Part shown: in pieces, positions 45,287 to 56,098 of the stretch | Position numbering within the stretch: the first letter of the stretch is position 1 | How the letters are laid out: each line of letters begins with the position of its first letter | Source of the DNA: Mytilus californianus | Lineage: Eukaryota > Mollusca > Bivalvia > Mytilida > Mytilidae | DNA length: 64,000 bases | Assembly (NCBI RefSeq): GCF_021869535.1 | Contig: NW_026262668.1 | Location: forward strand, 135,953,635-136,017,634 | Direction of reading: 5' to 3' | Notes under the pieces: generated by a model | Told to the model about the DNA's origin: nothing | Databases searched by the model: none | Seen by the model: only the letters and a program-made list of their open reading frames with translations | Position numbers and translations under genes: made by a program

Positions 45287-45929
45287 TTTCTTGGTAGAGG
45301 GGTCTAAATACAGCACAAACAACATTTTCCAAAAAGACCAAAAAAGCGAAAAAGTATATTTCAACAAAACGCATTTGACTAGCAGGTCAAACAACGGATG
45401 TTCTTAAGCCCTGCTGACTGCCATTGTCGATTGCCAAGTAAACGGATCACCAGATGTAACAAAATGGATCTTAACTTTTAATTTAATACCAAACAGAAAA
45501 CAATAAACTTGCGGAAAAGATGGTATTCCACAAACAAAAGGTGCAAAAATTAGAACACCATATCTGGATTTCGACAATTAATGTCTCTTCAGTGATGTAA
45601 GGAATCGAAACGGTATTTGGAAGGCCATATTATTTACCTCAATTTAGGATAGACTCTTGAATTTTGAAGAGTCGAAATAGGATGAACGGATCATATAAAC
45701 CCGAAGTCAAATATAATACAAGCCCAAACGAAAAAATATAAACAAGTCTAAATTGAAAACAACGTTCAAACCTATGATTGCGTTGGATAAAAACCGCAAT
45801 TTTTATACGTGTGCATGCAAAACAAATTTCTTGGCAGAGGGGTCTAAATACAGCACAAACAACATTTTCCAAAAGACAAAAAAAGTGAAAAAGTATTTTA
45901 ACAAAACGCATTTGACTAGCAGGTCATAT
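45287..45929 (+). repeat. 540-bp monomer array, right part
   Basis: It contains the end of the interrupted monomer (45287-45303), one complete monomer (45304-45843, period exactly 540 by the ctaaatacag mark) and a 3'-truncated third monomer to agcaggtca at 45929. A (TA)n run follows. Together with 36811-36918 and 42789-43314 this is an array of at least two full units and two partial ones. Confidence 0.85.
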
Positions 45930-46914
45930 ATATACATACAGATAATTTGTGTGTTTCAGAGATGTATACAACCAGTAGAAAATAAATTGAGGTTGGTACG
46001 TGAGGATTTTCCCCAAAGGAACATTTCAGACCAATATTGTATAAAACTATAGTATACGGTTCTCATCACTTTCTTTTTTAGAAGAAACATCAAACGGTCT
46101 CATTGTCCCACATTATTTTATTATGTTAGATATTCTTAAATAATCAATGTAATTGGTGTTTGTTTTTTAATATCATATAAAAATTAGTTATTGCACGAGC
46201 ATGCTAGACGTTGATATTAAATTTATAAATGTAATATGAATTGCTGAATAAATCATCAATTTAAAATATATCTAAAATAAAAAAGTATACTAATGTAAGG
46301 ATTTTTTGTCAAACAAATATCAAGATGAGAGGAGACAACCACTTTGGGGAGAATGTACTTTTTTTTATTTTAAAGTATTTATCAAAATTTTAAACACATG
46401 TACGCAATTTTTTTTCTTCTTGACGTATTTATGAGCACTCAGACAGAAGGGTTTGGAGACTGATTCGAAAGAGATAAAAATAAACATTAACAATCACAAT
46501 GTTAAATTAGCATAATCTATTTTGTAACATATAATTAGAATTTACATAATTCAAATAATTAGAGGACAAGGCCTTAACCTATTACCTTACTTAGGAAGAG
46601 GAGGTATATGTGGCCTAGTAATGTACTCTGAACATATATAATTTTATCCTGCAATCAGCTAACTATTGTACAAATAACAGGTACACAAATACATTTTTGC
46701 TTTATTTGTACTTGTATAAATAAAGTATCCTGTTACCCCGCTTCCATGTTGAGCAAGCGGTAATGTGGATATTTCTTTTTGCGTACCAGTTCATTTTGGG
46801 GTCCACTTCGCGGTCCGCGTTTAAACTATGTCGATTTCTTTGAAAAATTTGAGACAATGATTTAAATTTTAACAAATAAAGTTTCAAGTGTTGGGTGTAA
46901 ATTTCAGGATAAAA

Positions 46915-47060
46915 ACAATATATGTACATTGTCGGAAAATATAAAATTTATTTGTACTCGCTACGAAACAGGAGAAAAGCTCGGCTAGCCTCGCTTTTCG
47001 TCCTGTTTCTAAAGCTCATACAAATAAATTTTATATTTTCCGACAATGTACATATATTGT
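46915..47060. repeat. Near-perfect 146-bp palindrome
   Basis: The arm 46915-46980 (acaatatatgtacattgtcg...) and the arm 46993-47060 are inverted copies. The outer 44 bases match perfectly and the inner part (gaaacagg, gaaaagc) is nearly perfect. The centre (tcggctagcctc) is itself close to palindromic. Similar sequence (tgtgctctgaacatatatta; tgtactctgaacatatataa) lies on both sides, near 46625 and 47088. Confidence 0.8.
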
Positions 47061-47164
47061 ATATCTATTGCCTAGTTACGTCATCAATGTGCTCTGAACA
47101 TATATTATTTTATTGAAAAAGATGAACTGGTAGCTGCTTAACCGCCATGATCCATTGGCAATTT

Positions 47165-47420
47165 AAATGCATATTTAGGACGAGAACATGATGATGTTAT
47201 AGATGAATACGACATATAATATGAACTAGACTGACACATTGAGCCGGATTTTTAACGGGTTAGTTCACAAGATAACAGTCCATCTGGTTTAGTCATTTCA
47301 ATCTAAACAGACACATTATTCTGACTCTGTGACGTCTAGTATTTCATTTGACTTCTAAATTCTGCGTGCTTAGCGAAAAGAAGCAACTACCAACTTTCAA
47401 GCCTTTGGTTTGACCCGGCC
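47165..47420 (-). mobile_element. Headless copy of the 20095-20515 SINE
   Basis: The plus strand shares ggacgagaacatgat, cgggttagttcacaag, gacacattattctgactc and tgcgtgcttagcga with 20095-20300, with substitutions and a 30-base difference in the middle. The tRNA-like head is missing, as in a 5'-truncated copy. Confidence 0.6.
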
Positions 47421-47494
47421 GAGAGATAATTGTTTTTCATATTGTTAATGTTAGACCAAACATCTATACAATTTACATTGCTGCGCATCATTTC

Positions 47495-47760
47495 GATTTT
47501 TATGCCCCCGCGACAAAATGTCGAGGGGCATATTAATTTACCACTGTCCGTCCGTTCGTCCGTCCGGATATATAGATACATAGTTTGTCCGGCTATCTCC
47601 TCCTACAGTTTTTGAGTTACAGCTTTATATTGGATCCAGGGGGGGGGGGGGTCCCAGGGGTTGGAACCCCCCTCCCCTTTTTTGACGATCAATGCTTTAG
47701 AATGAGGACATATTGTTGGACCCCCTTTTTTTTAAATGGCTGGATCCGCCACTGATAGAG
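47495..47760 (+). repeat. Two common molluscan repeats, with a G12 run
   Basis: The first is atgcccccgcgacaaaatgt, tcgaggggcatattaa and (ccgt)n, a layout I associate with many molluscan genomes. It has a small hairpin between tgcccccgcgaca and the later tcgaggggca. The second begins at the homopolymer gggggggggggg (about 47640) and ends ggctggatccgccactg. Confidence 0.55.
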
Positions 47761-47761
47761 G

Positions 47762-47979
47762 TGTGCATGTCCACAGGATTTAAATATTCTTGTAGCTGCT
47801 ACTCAGACTTTGTAAAACGTCACCAGTGTCTGAGAAGAAAGTTGATGAACCCGGGTTATGTCAAAGAACATCTCGTCCTTTTTCTACAAAAGTTCATCGG
47901 AAAATACCAAGACCTTGTTAATAAATATTCCGTATCAACTTCACCGAGGCAAATAATACATGATGGTCTTGAAGTATAG
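47762..47979 (+). pseudogene. RT relic, Penelope-like type, C-terminal part
   Basis: It reads SCYSDFVKRHQCLRRKLMNP, then GYVKEHLVLFLQKFIGKYQD, and ends IIHDGLEV at a TAG. The same end occurs at 34117 (IILNGLEL) and at 48464. Only the last 70 or so codons remain. Its 3' sequence cttgaagtatagattcta is the empty site for the small insertion at 48465. Confidence 0.65.
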
Positions 47980-48035
47980 ATTCTAGGTACTGGCGTTGTT
48001 TATCGTCTTAATTACGTGTTATAGTGTTCTTTTAT

Positions 48036-48464
48036 TGGTCTATGTATATTTCATTAATATATCCTCCAGAACTAGAAATTAAAGAAACCACAGGTATGGC
48101 TTCTTCCACCTCATTTTTAAACTTATACCTCGAATTTGACATAAGCAGTCATCTCAGTACCAGAATCTATGACAAATGAGATGATTCTAATTTTGAAATT
48201 ATCAATTTCCCCCACCTTCGCAGTAATATACCAAATTCACCTGCACATGGGATATACATTTCCCCATCTCATTCTGTATTCAAGAGCCTGCAGCTGCTAC
48301 TCAGACTATAAAACGTCACCAGTGTCTGAGCAGAAAGTTGATGAACCAGGGTTATGTCAAAGAACAGCTCGCCCTTTTTCTAAAAAAGTTCATCTGAAGA
48401 TGCCAAGAAAGTTGTTGATAAATATTCCGTATCAACTTCACAAATAATACATGATGGTCTTGAA
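48036..48464 (+). pseudogene. RT relic, Penelope-like type, frame-broken
   Basis: Codons ELEIKETT, FLNLYLEFDISSHLSTRIYDK, a stop (TGA), DDSNFEIINFPHLRSNIPNS and PAHGIYISP match in order the middle and C-terminal part of the RT at 6259-6909. The end is shifted and reads KYSVSTSQIIHDGLE. It lies in tandem with the shorter relic at 47762-47979, so the locus may have been duplicated. Confidence 0.65.
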
Positions 48465-48494
48465 TGGCACTCATACCACATCTTCTTATATCTA
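48465..48494 (+). mobile_element. 30-bp insertion of a repeat's 3' end, with 5-bp target duplication
   Basis: The stretch tggcactcataccacatctt plus cttatatcta equals the last bases of the repeats at 33010-33255 and 59345-59612. It is flanked by TTGAA on both sides (48460-48464, 48495-48499), and the paralogous sequence at about 47968 reads cttgaagtatag without it. Confidence 0.8.
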
Positions 48495-48929
48495 TTGAAG
48501 TATAGATTCTAGTCAGTACTGACGATGTTTATCATCTTTATTATGTGTTATAGTGTTCTTTTTATTTGTCTTTGTATATTGTTAACCTTTACTGTTTACT
48601 ATTTTTGGTAATATCCTTTTTGCGTTGCTCCGTATTTATACATCCCACCATTGTGTCATTGTACTTTGGTCATTTTTTGTATTCTTGTCTTTCATTTTTG
48701 CTTATGTGCTTTTTATATAGAGTGTCTGAATGCCATTTTGTTTTTCTTTGTTGACATAGTTGTTTGTTTTTATAGAGATTAAGATTTAGACACAATGTTG
48801 ACTGCTGTACCCTAATTTTTGAGATCTTTACCTATCATGTCTGTTTGTTTTGGTCACACATTGTTGTCAATATAATGGAATTTTATGCGACTGTCATACA
48901 AGTGAGAGGTTTAGCTAGCTATAAAAACA

Positions 48930-49100
48930 GGTTTAATCCACCATTTTCTACATAAGGAAATGCCTGTACCAAGTCAGGAATATGACAGTTGTTTTCCATT
49001 CGTTTGATGTGTTTGAGCTTTTGATTTTGCCATTTGATATTAAAAGGACTTTCAGTTTTTAATTTTCATTGGAGTTCGGTACTTTTGTTATTTTACTTTT
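48930..49100 (+). repeat. Copy of the 10385-10575 repeat
   Basis: It shares ccaccattttctacataagg, aaatgcctgtaccaagtcag and ttggagttcggtacttttgt with the copy at 10385. The order and orientation are the same. Confidence 0.8.
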
Positions 49101-49246
49101 CACATAGCCTTTTTGGGTAGGTTCACAAAAGGGTCCATATTGATCTTAAAATTCTGTGAAATTTAACTTTAATGAAAACAATAAAAATTTAATGCCAAAA
49201 TATGTAAAAATATCTAAGAAATAAAAATTAAACAAGCTCTGACCCA

Positions 49247-49567
49247 TTAGAACGATTGTGATGTCATTACAACCTCATAATTGTGCACTCTGATGAAGAA
49301 AATCTTAATTCTGACTATTTTTTCCTTGATTTTAATAGTTTTCTTCGCTTCAAACAACATTGGCCACATGCAAAGGCCACCATAATATTTTGTAAAAATG
49401 TGTATCTGATCCACATACACCTTTTTATAACAATTAGAAGGATGTGACCAATGTTTATCAGAAGGAAATAGACCTTCCAAATACATTAAAACAGGCAATT
49501 TGGCTAAAAACTGGTAAAATATCATACTTTTGAAGCTGTCAACATTGTTAAAATGAACAGCAGACAA
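49247..49567 (-). CDS. Hypothetical 106-residue frame
   Basis: A minus-strand frame of globular composition for 80 codons (FYQFLAKLPVLMYLEGLFPS, then IFTKYYGGLCMWPMLFEAKK), ending in a Lys/Ile-rich stretch. I recognise no family, and no strong acceptor lies at its start. It could be a terminal exon, a repeat-derived frame or chance. Confidence 0.2.
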   Translation of the reverse strand: MSAVHFNNVDSFKSMIFYQFLAKLPVLMYLEGLFPSDKHWSHPSNCYKKVYVDQIHIFTKYYGGLCMWPMLFEAKKTIKIKEKIVRIKIFFIRVHNYEVVMTSQSF

Positions 49568-50099
49568 CCACAGTGTCTAGTTTATCTAAATTTACATATT
49601 TAAGATCATAAATATAGGTTTTTACATATGATATTACAAAGTATGTTTTTTTGGACCAAATTAAGGCCTTTGTGGCCATACTCCTTTCAAAGATATATTA
49701 TTAAAAAAAAATTAGCAGATAACCTTAAGTATTGATTTGCTTGACCTACCTTTATGAAACATAAGTTTTACTTCACAATATGAGTTTACCTAGAAAAGAC
49801 CTTGAGCTTAAAATATGATATAGCGATTTCCATTCACATGAAAAATATATATATAAAACAGTTTCCAATTTAGTCATTATTTCGATGTTTAAATCTCATT
49901 AATAAAAAATTCATTGCAAAACAATTAATGCATTTTGTAAGGATTATACATGTACAGGGAAAAAGAATTATTGTGAGAAATGAAAGAAAAACTAAATGAC
50001 AGAATTTTGAAATGAAATAATGGAATATACAAAGTAAAATGTATTTATATGTAGACATTGCTACAATAAACTTGAGGTGCTAAAGAGCCTGGGTCTTCA

Positions 50100-50945
50100 A
50101 CAATGGCCACTTTTTAGTAAAAACCATCATTATAGGGGAATAACTCTATTAAGAGCCAACTCACAATTTCAGTCATGTTGATGTATTTATAGATCTTATC
50201 CTGCTGATCATTTTCCTTTATAAGTTTCTGTTTATCTATTATAGTTTTCAAGATAATAACTTCAATAAGGAGTCCTCTAATGGTTTCGGTCATGCTGACA
50301 TACTTGTAGATCTTGTCTTGCTGATCATTTTTGCTATTTAATGTTTTATTTATCTTTTATAATTTTCAAAATATTAGCCAAAATTGAGAAGAAAAATCGT
50401 CATTTTAAAAGGGCAATAACTTCTAACAATTTCCGTCATGAGACTTGTTGGAAGATGCTGTCTTGCTTATCATTTTTGATTTTTAAAGTTTCTATCTATC
50501 TATGAAAGTTTTTAAGAAAGTAGGCAAAAATGCAAAAAAAAAAAAATGGGAAAAATCGTCATTTAAGGGCAAAAACTTAAATAAAGTGACAAAAAATTGG
50601 AAAAATTTGTCTTTTAAAGGTAATAACTCCTATGAGAAGTTGTCTGACAGTTTTGATGTCATTATGTAGATCTCACCATTCTTAACATTTTTGCACCTTT
50701 CATATTTTCTATATATATATATGTCATTCTGAAGCAGTTTCCAAGATAATAGACAAAAATTGCTTTTACCTCTATGTTCTATTTTTAGCCATGTTGGCCA
50801 TCGCAGGGGGGGTCATAAAACACATTTTTTAAAAGTTTGGTTAAATTTGGCCCAGCAGTTTCAGAGGATATGAACTTTGTAAAAGTTAATGGACGACGAT
50901 GACGAGGGAAGATGAGGGACACCTTTGGGCCATGGGATCTAAAAA
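50100..50945 (+). repeat. Diverged tandem repeat of about 150 bp and associated tail
   Basis: Landmarks cagtcatgttgatgtattta, tagatcttatcctgctgatc and ttttcaagataataacttc recur three to four times with strong divergence. A tail with ggcccagcagtttcagagga and tggacgacgatgacgaggg follows. I associate both parts with abundant bivalve repeats. They lie directly before the 1.1-kb repeat copy at 50960. Confidence 0.6.
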
Positions 50946-50959
50946 TAGAAAAAAATAAT

Positions 50960-52075
50960 TGCTTCAACGAGCGCAGCTGGATACAACTGCAGAGGTCCAA
51001 CCCTGAACAGTTGGGGCAAAAATGGACACAATATTCGCGCTTGATACAGCTCTGAATTTGGATTGTAATTCAATATTTGACACATAATAGGTTTCTGACA
51101 CAGAATAACTGTAGTCAAAGAACTTAGAATTGGTTATATGATTTGAATTTATATTTAATTTTTTGCTATAGTGCAATACACTATGCTGTTGCGAATTGAC
51201 CCCCCACCTCCCTTTTAAAAAAAAATTAAAAAAAATTGAAGGATTTTCTTTTTGATTTCTGAAATCGTGAGGAGAAAAAATTGTCCCCCCCACCAAATTT
51301 TTTTTTGTACTCCCCCCCCCCCCCTTTTTTCCCAAAAAAATTCTTTCCCTCAGTCATGGTCATAATTTCAATTCAAATTTCCAATGGAGTTTGCAAACAT
51401 AATAACCCATTTAAATACATCATAAAAGTCTTAAAATAGAAAATGACATACGTAATCATAGCTAAAATTAATTTACCTTAATCAGCATTTTTAAAATTAT
51501 TAAAATAGTAACTTCTAAAAATGAATTGACAGCTAATCACCTCAAGACAATACAAAAATTCTTTATACATAATTTAAAAGCAGTGTAAGGGAGGTAATTC
51601 AAAGTTGTGTTTGAATTACCTCCCTTACACTGTAATATGTACTTAGGTAATTGTCCATTAACCAGGACACCCTTCTTTTTTCTCACTTTTTTTCCCCTAA
51701 TTCCTAGACGGTTTGAGCCATTACCCCCCCCCCCCCCCCCCCCAAAGCCAATCCTAACCATCCCTTTGTGGTATGGAAACTTGTGGTATAATTTCAGAGA
51801 GATCCATACACTGTTCCACAAGTTATTGTCTGGAAACTAGAAAAATGCTTATTTAGGCCCCTTTTTGGCCCCTTATTCCTAACTGTTGGGACCATAACCC
51901 CCAAAATCAAATCCCTACCTTCCTTTTTTGGTTATAAACCTTATGTTTAAATTTCATAGATTTCTATTTACTAATACTAAAGTTATTGTCCGGAAACCAA
52001 ATGTCTTCAGACGACGACGACGTGATACCAATATACGACCTCAAAATTTTTTGCTGTCGTATAAAAACTTACTGA
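50960..52075 (+). repeat. 1.1-kb mussel-type repeat, copy A
   Basis: It starts cttcaacgagcgcagctgga and ends about tgctgtcgtataaaaac. It contains a C/T-rich and A-rich middle, a hairpin (51581-51632) and two related 150-bp modules (ctttgtggtatggaaacttg; tggttataaaccttatgttt). Copies B, C and D have the same orientation. Runs of 14-20 C occur at 51311 and 51726. Confidence 0.8.
51581..51632. repeat. Hairpin in repeat copy A
   Basis: The arms cagtgtaagggaggtaattc-aaa and tttgaattacctcccttacactg are perfectly complementary across gttgtg. The hairpin is at the same position in copies B (54204-54255) and C (58544-58617). Confidence 0.85.
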
Positions 52076-52269
52076 GGTTCCTGAATAAAATAAAATAATG
52101 TCAGAGTTATCTCCCCTTATAAGGCTAAATTTATTTGTTTAATCAATCAAAAAATGTTCAGACTTTGTAAAAAGAGTCATAATAGTAAGAATAAACCACA
52201 TTATTTGCTTCATTTAAATGAAAGTCTTACAATAGTTGGCACTCTAGCCTCAAATTTGTGTTTAGTTCA

Positions 52270-52455
52270 TTAAAAATCTAGACCAGGTGTTTTATGCTCT
52301 TTTACAATCAACGATGGCAGACATTGCCTGTACCACCTAAAGCTCTCTAAGTATATGTTTTCAAAATCAAAATTGTCACTACAAATGAATGCAAATTCTT
52401 CTGGACACCGGAGACGGTTAAAAATAGGGGTCTGAGTCTTGTATTCTATCTGCAA
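52270..52455 (-). CDS. Candidate terminal exon, unknown protein
   Basis: After a CAG acceptor-like site (about 52453) the minus strand encodes IEYKTQTPIFNRLRCPEEFA, then CSDNFDFENIYLESFRWYRQ and ends HKTPGLDF at a stop. The composition (Phe, Tyr, Trp, Cys, charged residues) is that of a folded protein, unlike the repeat-derived frames nearby. The polypyrimidine tract is weak, and I do not recognise the family. Confidence 0.35.
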   Translation of the reverse strand: MQIEYKTQTPIFNRLRCPEEFAFICSDNFDFENIYLESFRWYRQCLPSLIVKEHKTPGLDF

Positions 52456-52574
52456 CCATTATGCATGGATGCTTATGCTACACAATAAGAAATACAAGAA
52501 TGCACACCCTGAAATGTCTCACCTGATTTACTTATCAATGAATTTATTTTGAAAGTCTGTAATATGAAGGTTTA

Positions 52575-53445
52575 ACTACAAGAGAGGTGAAGGATACCAA
52601 AGGGACACTTAAACTCAAAAACAAACCGACAATGCCATGGCTAAATAAGACAAAAAACAGCACACAAAACAACATAGAAAACCAAAGACTGAGCAACACA
52701 AACCCCATCAAAAACTGGGGGTGATCTCAGGTGCTCTGGAAGGGTGAGCAGATCCTGCTCCACATGTGGCACTCGTTGTGTTGCTCATGTTAATACAAAC
52801 CCAGTGAGATGGCTAATTCAGTAGGTCAGATTCGGGGGTAGGGGACGAGATTGTAGTTACAACAATTAGAACATATCTGTCGTCATCTGTGAAACAGATA
52901 TTCCATAACGGTCAACCAACTCGTGATGGCGTCCGTAAAATTTACGAAGGGATGACTTCAACTTCACCACTTAGAACTCTTGGTTTAATAGCTTCCTTGT
53001 GAGCAGCTACCCTCTATCAAGGACATCATGATAGGAAACACAAGCCCTGGAATATCATATCAACTGGGAGATATATACTCCGTATGTAGGCACTGTTGGA
53101 ATGTTGCTTCATAGAAATGGAAAGTTCACAATTGGGAAGCTGAAATCATCTCTTTTGTTGTAAAGTTAAATGTTTTCAACCGACCCTCATTGTCAATTTC
53201 TAGATGTAAGTCAAGATATCATCTCTTTTGTCGTAAAGTTTTGTTTTCAGCCAACCCTCATTGTTAAATTCTAGATGTAAGTCAAGATAAGAGGCAAACT
53301 TAACTGTATCTGGTGTATCCTTTATCTCAAGTTCGATGGGATAGATGTGTTCAACATAGTCACAAAATTTTGAATTATTTAGTGAGAGAAAATCATCTAT
53401 ATAGCGGAGATGTATACAAGTATCACATAAACTTATTATTATCAA
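52575..53445 (-). pseudogene. Inverted, degraded copy of the 6259-7190 RT element
   Basis: Read on the minus strand from 53445: RYIDDFLSLNNSKFCDYVEH, YPIELEIKDTPDTVKFASYL, DLHLEFNNEGWLKTKLYDKR, then frame changes and a 72-bp internal tandem duplication (53147-53290), then the C-terminal region with stops. The 3' tail is complementary to gccacatgtggagcaggatc and ends in the terminal box at 52575-52650. The catalytic YIDD is intact, but the copy starts there. Confidence 0.75.
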
Positions 53446-54655
53446 TGTTCTATGAAAATGAATTCACAGCAAGATGAACCATGCCAGACAGACATGCACA
53501 CCTTACAATCATTCCATACACCAAATATAGTGGTCCTATCACTAATAGTATCTGAGAATAAATCGCTTCGCCGAGCGCAGCTGGATACAACCGCAGAGGT
53601 CCAACCCTTAACAGTTGGGGCAAAAATGGACACAATATTCACGCTTGATACAGGTCAGAATTTGGATTGTAATTCAATATTTGACACATAATAGGTTTCT
53701 GACACAGAATAACTGTAGTCAAAGAACTTAGAATTGGTTATATGATTTGAATTTATATTCAATTTTTTGCTTTATTGCAATACACTATGCTGTTGCGAAT
53801 TGACCTCTCCCCTCTATTTTTCAAAAAAAAAAAAAAAAAATTTGAAGGATTTTCTTTTTGATTTCTGAAATCTTGAGGGGAAAAATTGTCCCCCCCCCAC
53901 AATTTTTTTTACCCCCTCCCCCAATTTTGTTTAACCTCCTCCTCCCCCTTTTTCCAAAAAAAATTCTTTCCCTCAGTCATGGTCATAGTTTCAATTAAAA
54001 TTTCCAATGAAGTTTGCAACCATAATAACCCATTTAAATACATCATAAAAGTCTTAAAATAGAAAATGACATACATAATCATAGCTAAAATTAATTTACC
54101 TTAATCAGCATTTTTAAAATTATTAAAATAGTAACTTCTAGAAAGGAATTGACAGCTAATCACCTCAAGACAATACACAAATTCTTTATACATAATTTAA
54201 AAGCAGTGTAAGGGAGGTAATTCAAAAATGTGTTTGAATTACCTCCCTTACACTGTAATATGTACTTAAGTAATTGTCCATTAACCAGGACACCCTTGTT
54301 TTTTCTCACTTTTTTGCCCCAAATTCGTAAACGGTTTGAGCCATTACCCCCCAAAGCCAATCCTTACCATCCCTTTGTGGTATGGAAACTTGTGGTATAA
54401 TTTCAGAGAGATCCATACACTGTTCCACAAGTTATTGTCTGGAAACAAGAAAAATGCTTATTTGGGCCCCGTTTTGGCCCCTAATTCCTAAACTGTTGGG
54501 ACCATAACCCCCAAAATCAAATCCCAACCTTCATTTTGTGGTTATAAACCTTATGTTTAAATTTCATAGATTTATATTTACTAATACTAAAGTTATTGTC
54601 CGGAAACCAAATGTCTTCAGACGACGATGACGACGTGATACCAATATTATAATCA
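53446..54655 (+). repeat. 1.1-kb mussel-type repeat, copy B, with one preceding 147-bp unit
   Basis: Bases 53446-53555 are one unit of the 147-bp family (catgccagacagacatgcac, caccaaatatagtggtccta). The body starts cttcgccgagcgcagctgga at about 53566 and ends near gacgtgataccaatatt. The hairpin is at 54204-54255. Copies A and B are close enough to suggest recent amplification. Confidence 0.8.
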
Positions 54656-54789
54656 AAGAGCTGAAAGCTCTGAGGAAAAATGACGCCACTGTCTCTAATA
54701 TTGTGATATTTTTTATGCAAGTCTTGATTTTCACATACCGTAATAAGTTTAACATTGCAACATGTCTCGTAAGCATATAATTGATATTC

Positions 54790-55045
54790 GTATATGTGTC
54801 TGTTTTTTCAGTACAAATGAATAGGTCAAGACTACCTGAATGATCTACAGTATCCAATTACTACTGGCTGTTTTTTTGTATAAATAAATAGGTCAAGACT
54901 ACCGGAATGATCTACAATATCCAATGACTACTGGCTGTTCTTTTGTACTAATAAAAAGGTCAAGACTATTTGAATGATCTACAATATCCAATGACTACTG
55001 GCTGTTCTTTTGTACATATAAATAAAGACTATCTGAATGATTTAA
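54790..55045 (+). repeat. 67-bp tandem repeat, about 3.5 copies
   Basis: The unit aggtcaagactacctgaatg, atctacagtatccaattact and actggctgtttttttgtac repeats with an exact 67-base period between aggtcaag marks at 54823, 54890 and 54957. Confidence 0.85.
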
Positions 55046-55684
55046 AGTATTCTAAGTAATGTGATTTTTTTCTTGCAATTACATTTTTCTAAATCAAGAA
55101 TATAGACTACTACATATAGTATCCTTTTCAAACCAAATGATTATGAAGAGCCTGTTGTAAGCAAGCTCTTATACCCCACATACTCATTAAATAAGTTACT
55201 AGTGACCTAGTTATTTCTGTTACTTGAAGCAAATTATATTTCTGTATATTTAGACAATAGTATAATATTGTTTTACTAGTTTTATTTCAGATTGAAGATT
55301 AGATAAATAGGGATACTCCTTCGATTTTTTATTTCATGTCAGTCAGGTCGCTTTATATGAAACTTGAAACCACTTCTCTGCCATATTGTTATTTTATAAC
55401 AACTCTGCCCTTGACCATGTTGACCCATGTAATTGATATTCATTCTTTAACCATATATCATAGTCAGTTAGTTTTTGATTTTGCACTCCCACACCACCTT
55501 TCATGTCTTTCAGGTCAAATGTCTGTCTCCATTTAAGTTAATGACATTGAACAATCATGGTATTAAACACAATTTCAATAGTGATAATGCTGTTCTCGTG
55601 GGTCACCATATATTCAACTTGGGTAGCATTCCAGTTATTGAAATTTGTGTCAGATTAGAACAATGATCTAGATCTTTAGGAATG

Positions 55685-55975
55685 GATCTTATAATTTAAT
55701 ATGGAGCCATAGTATGGGACCCCTACACGGTAACAAAAAAAAAAAACAAGCTTGAAAGGATACAATGTCAAGCGGCAAAATCTATCACCAGAGATTACAA
55801 GTCAAAAGAGGATGGACGGGATACGTCTCTAAAATGCTTGCTGAACTGGAACTACAGCAAGATCTCTAGACAAGACGAACAAAGCGTTGAAGCCAGAAGT
55901 TAATATTTATGTAAAAAGTAGTTGAGGGGCTGATTCCCGTTATTGAACCATACTGTCATTCTATAATATCATTGC
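55685..55975 (+). pseudogene. LINE RT C-terminal relic
   Basis: Plus-strand codons read YGAIVWDPYT, KLERIQCQAAKSITRDYKSK, then after a shift MLAELELQQDL and a Lys/Arg-rich part. This is the thumb-to-C-terminal segment seen in LINE RTs (the KLERIQRQAARFI-type motif). There are at least two frame disruptions and no RT palm. It is unrelated in sequence to the CR1-like copy at 36918-42788. Confidence 0.6.
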
Positions 55976-55979
55976 GTAA

Positions 55980-56098
55980 GTATTTCTGTATTGGCCTTGT
56001 TATTGGTCCATGGCTTGCATTGGGTGTATTGGTCTGAGGCGAAGCGGAAGGCCAATACTGCTGGCCGAGGACCAATAATAAGGCCAATACAGAAATAC
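55980..56098. repeat. 30-bp inverted repeat around a 59-base spacer
   Basis: The arm 55980-56009 (gtatttctgtattggccttg...) and the arm 56069-56098 match at 29 of 30 bases as inverted copies. The spacer contains a second small hairpin around ggccaatactgctggcc. The right arm is part of the 193-bp duplication. Confidence 0.8.

Noticed and set aside
36811-45929. LTR retrotransposon flanked by direct repeats
   Set aside because: The flanking direct repeats are pieces of a tandem 540-bp monomer, and the internal element has APE endonuclease and a LINE-type RT with no integrase, protease or primer-binding site.
50964-51335. 123-codon minus-strand frame in repeat copy A (and its counterparts in copy B)
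   Set aside because: It crosses poly-C and poly-A tracts and recurs in other copies of the same 1.1-kb repeat with different frames, so it is a by-product of the repeat.
51725-51744. Poly-C runs as G-quadruplex or regulatory elements
   Set aside because: They are homopolymer expansions at the same place in several repeat copies and may also include sequencing error. No further structure supports a function.
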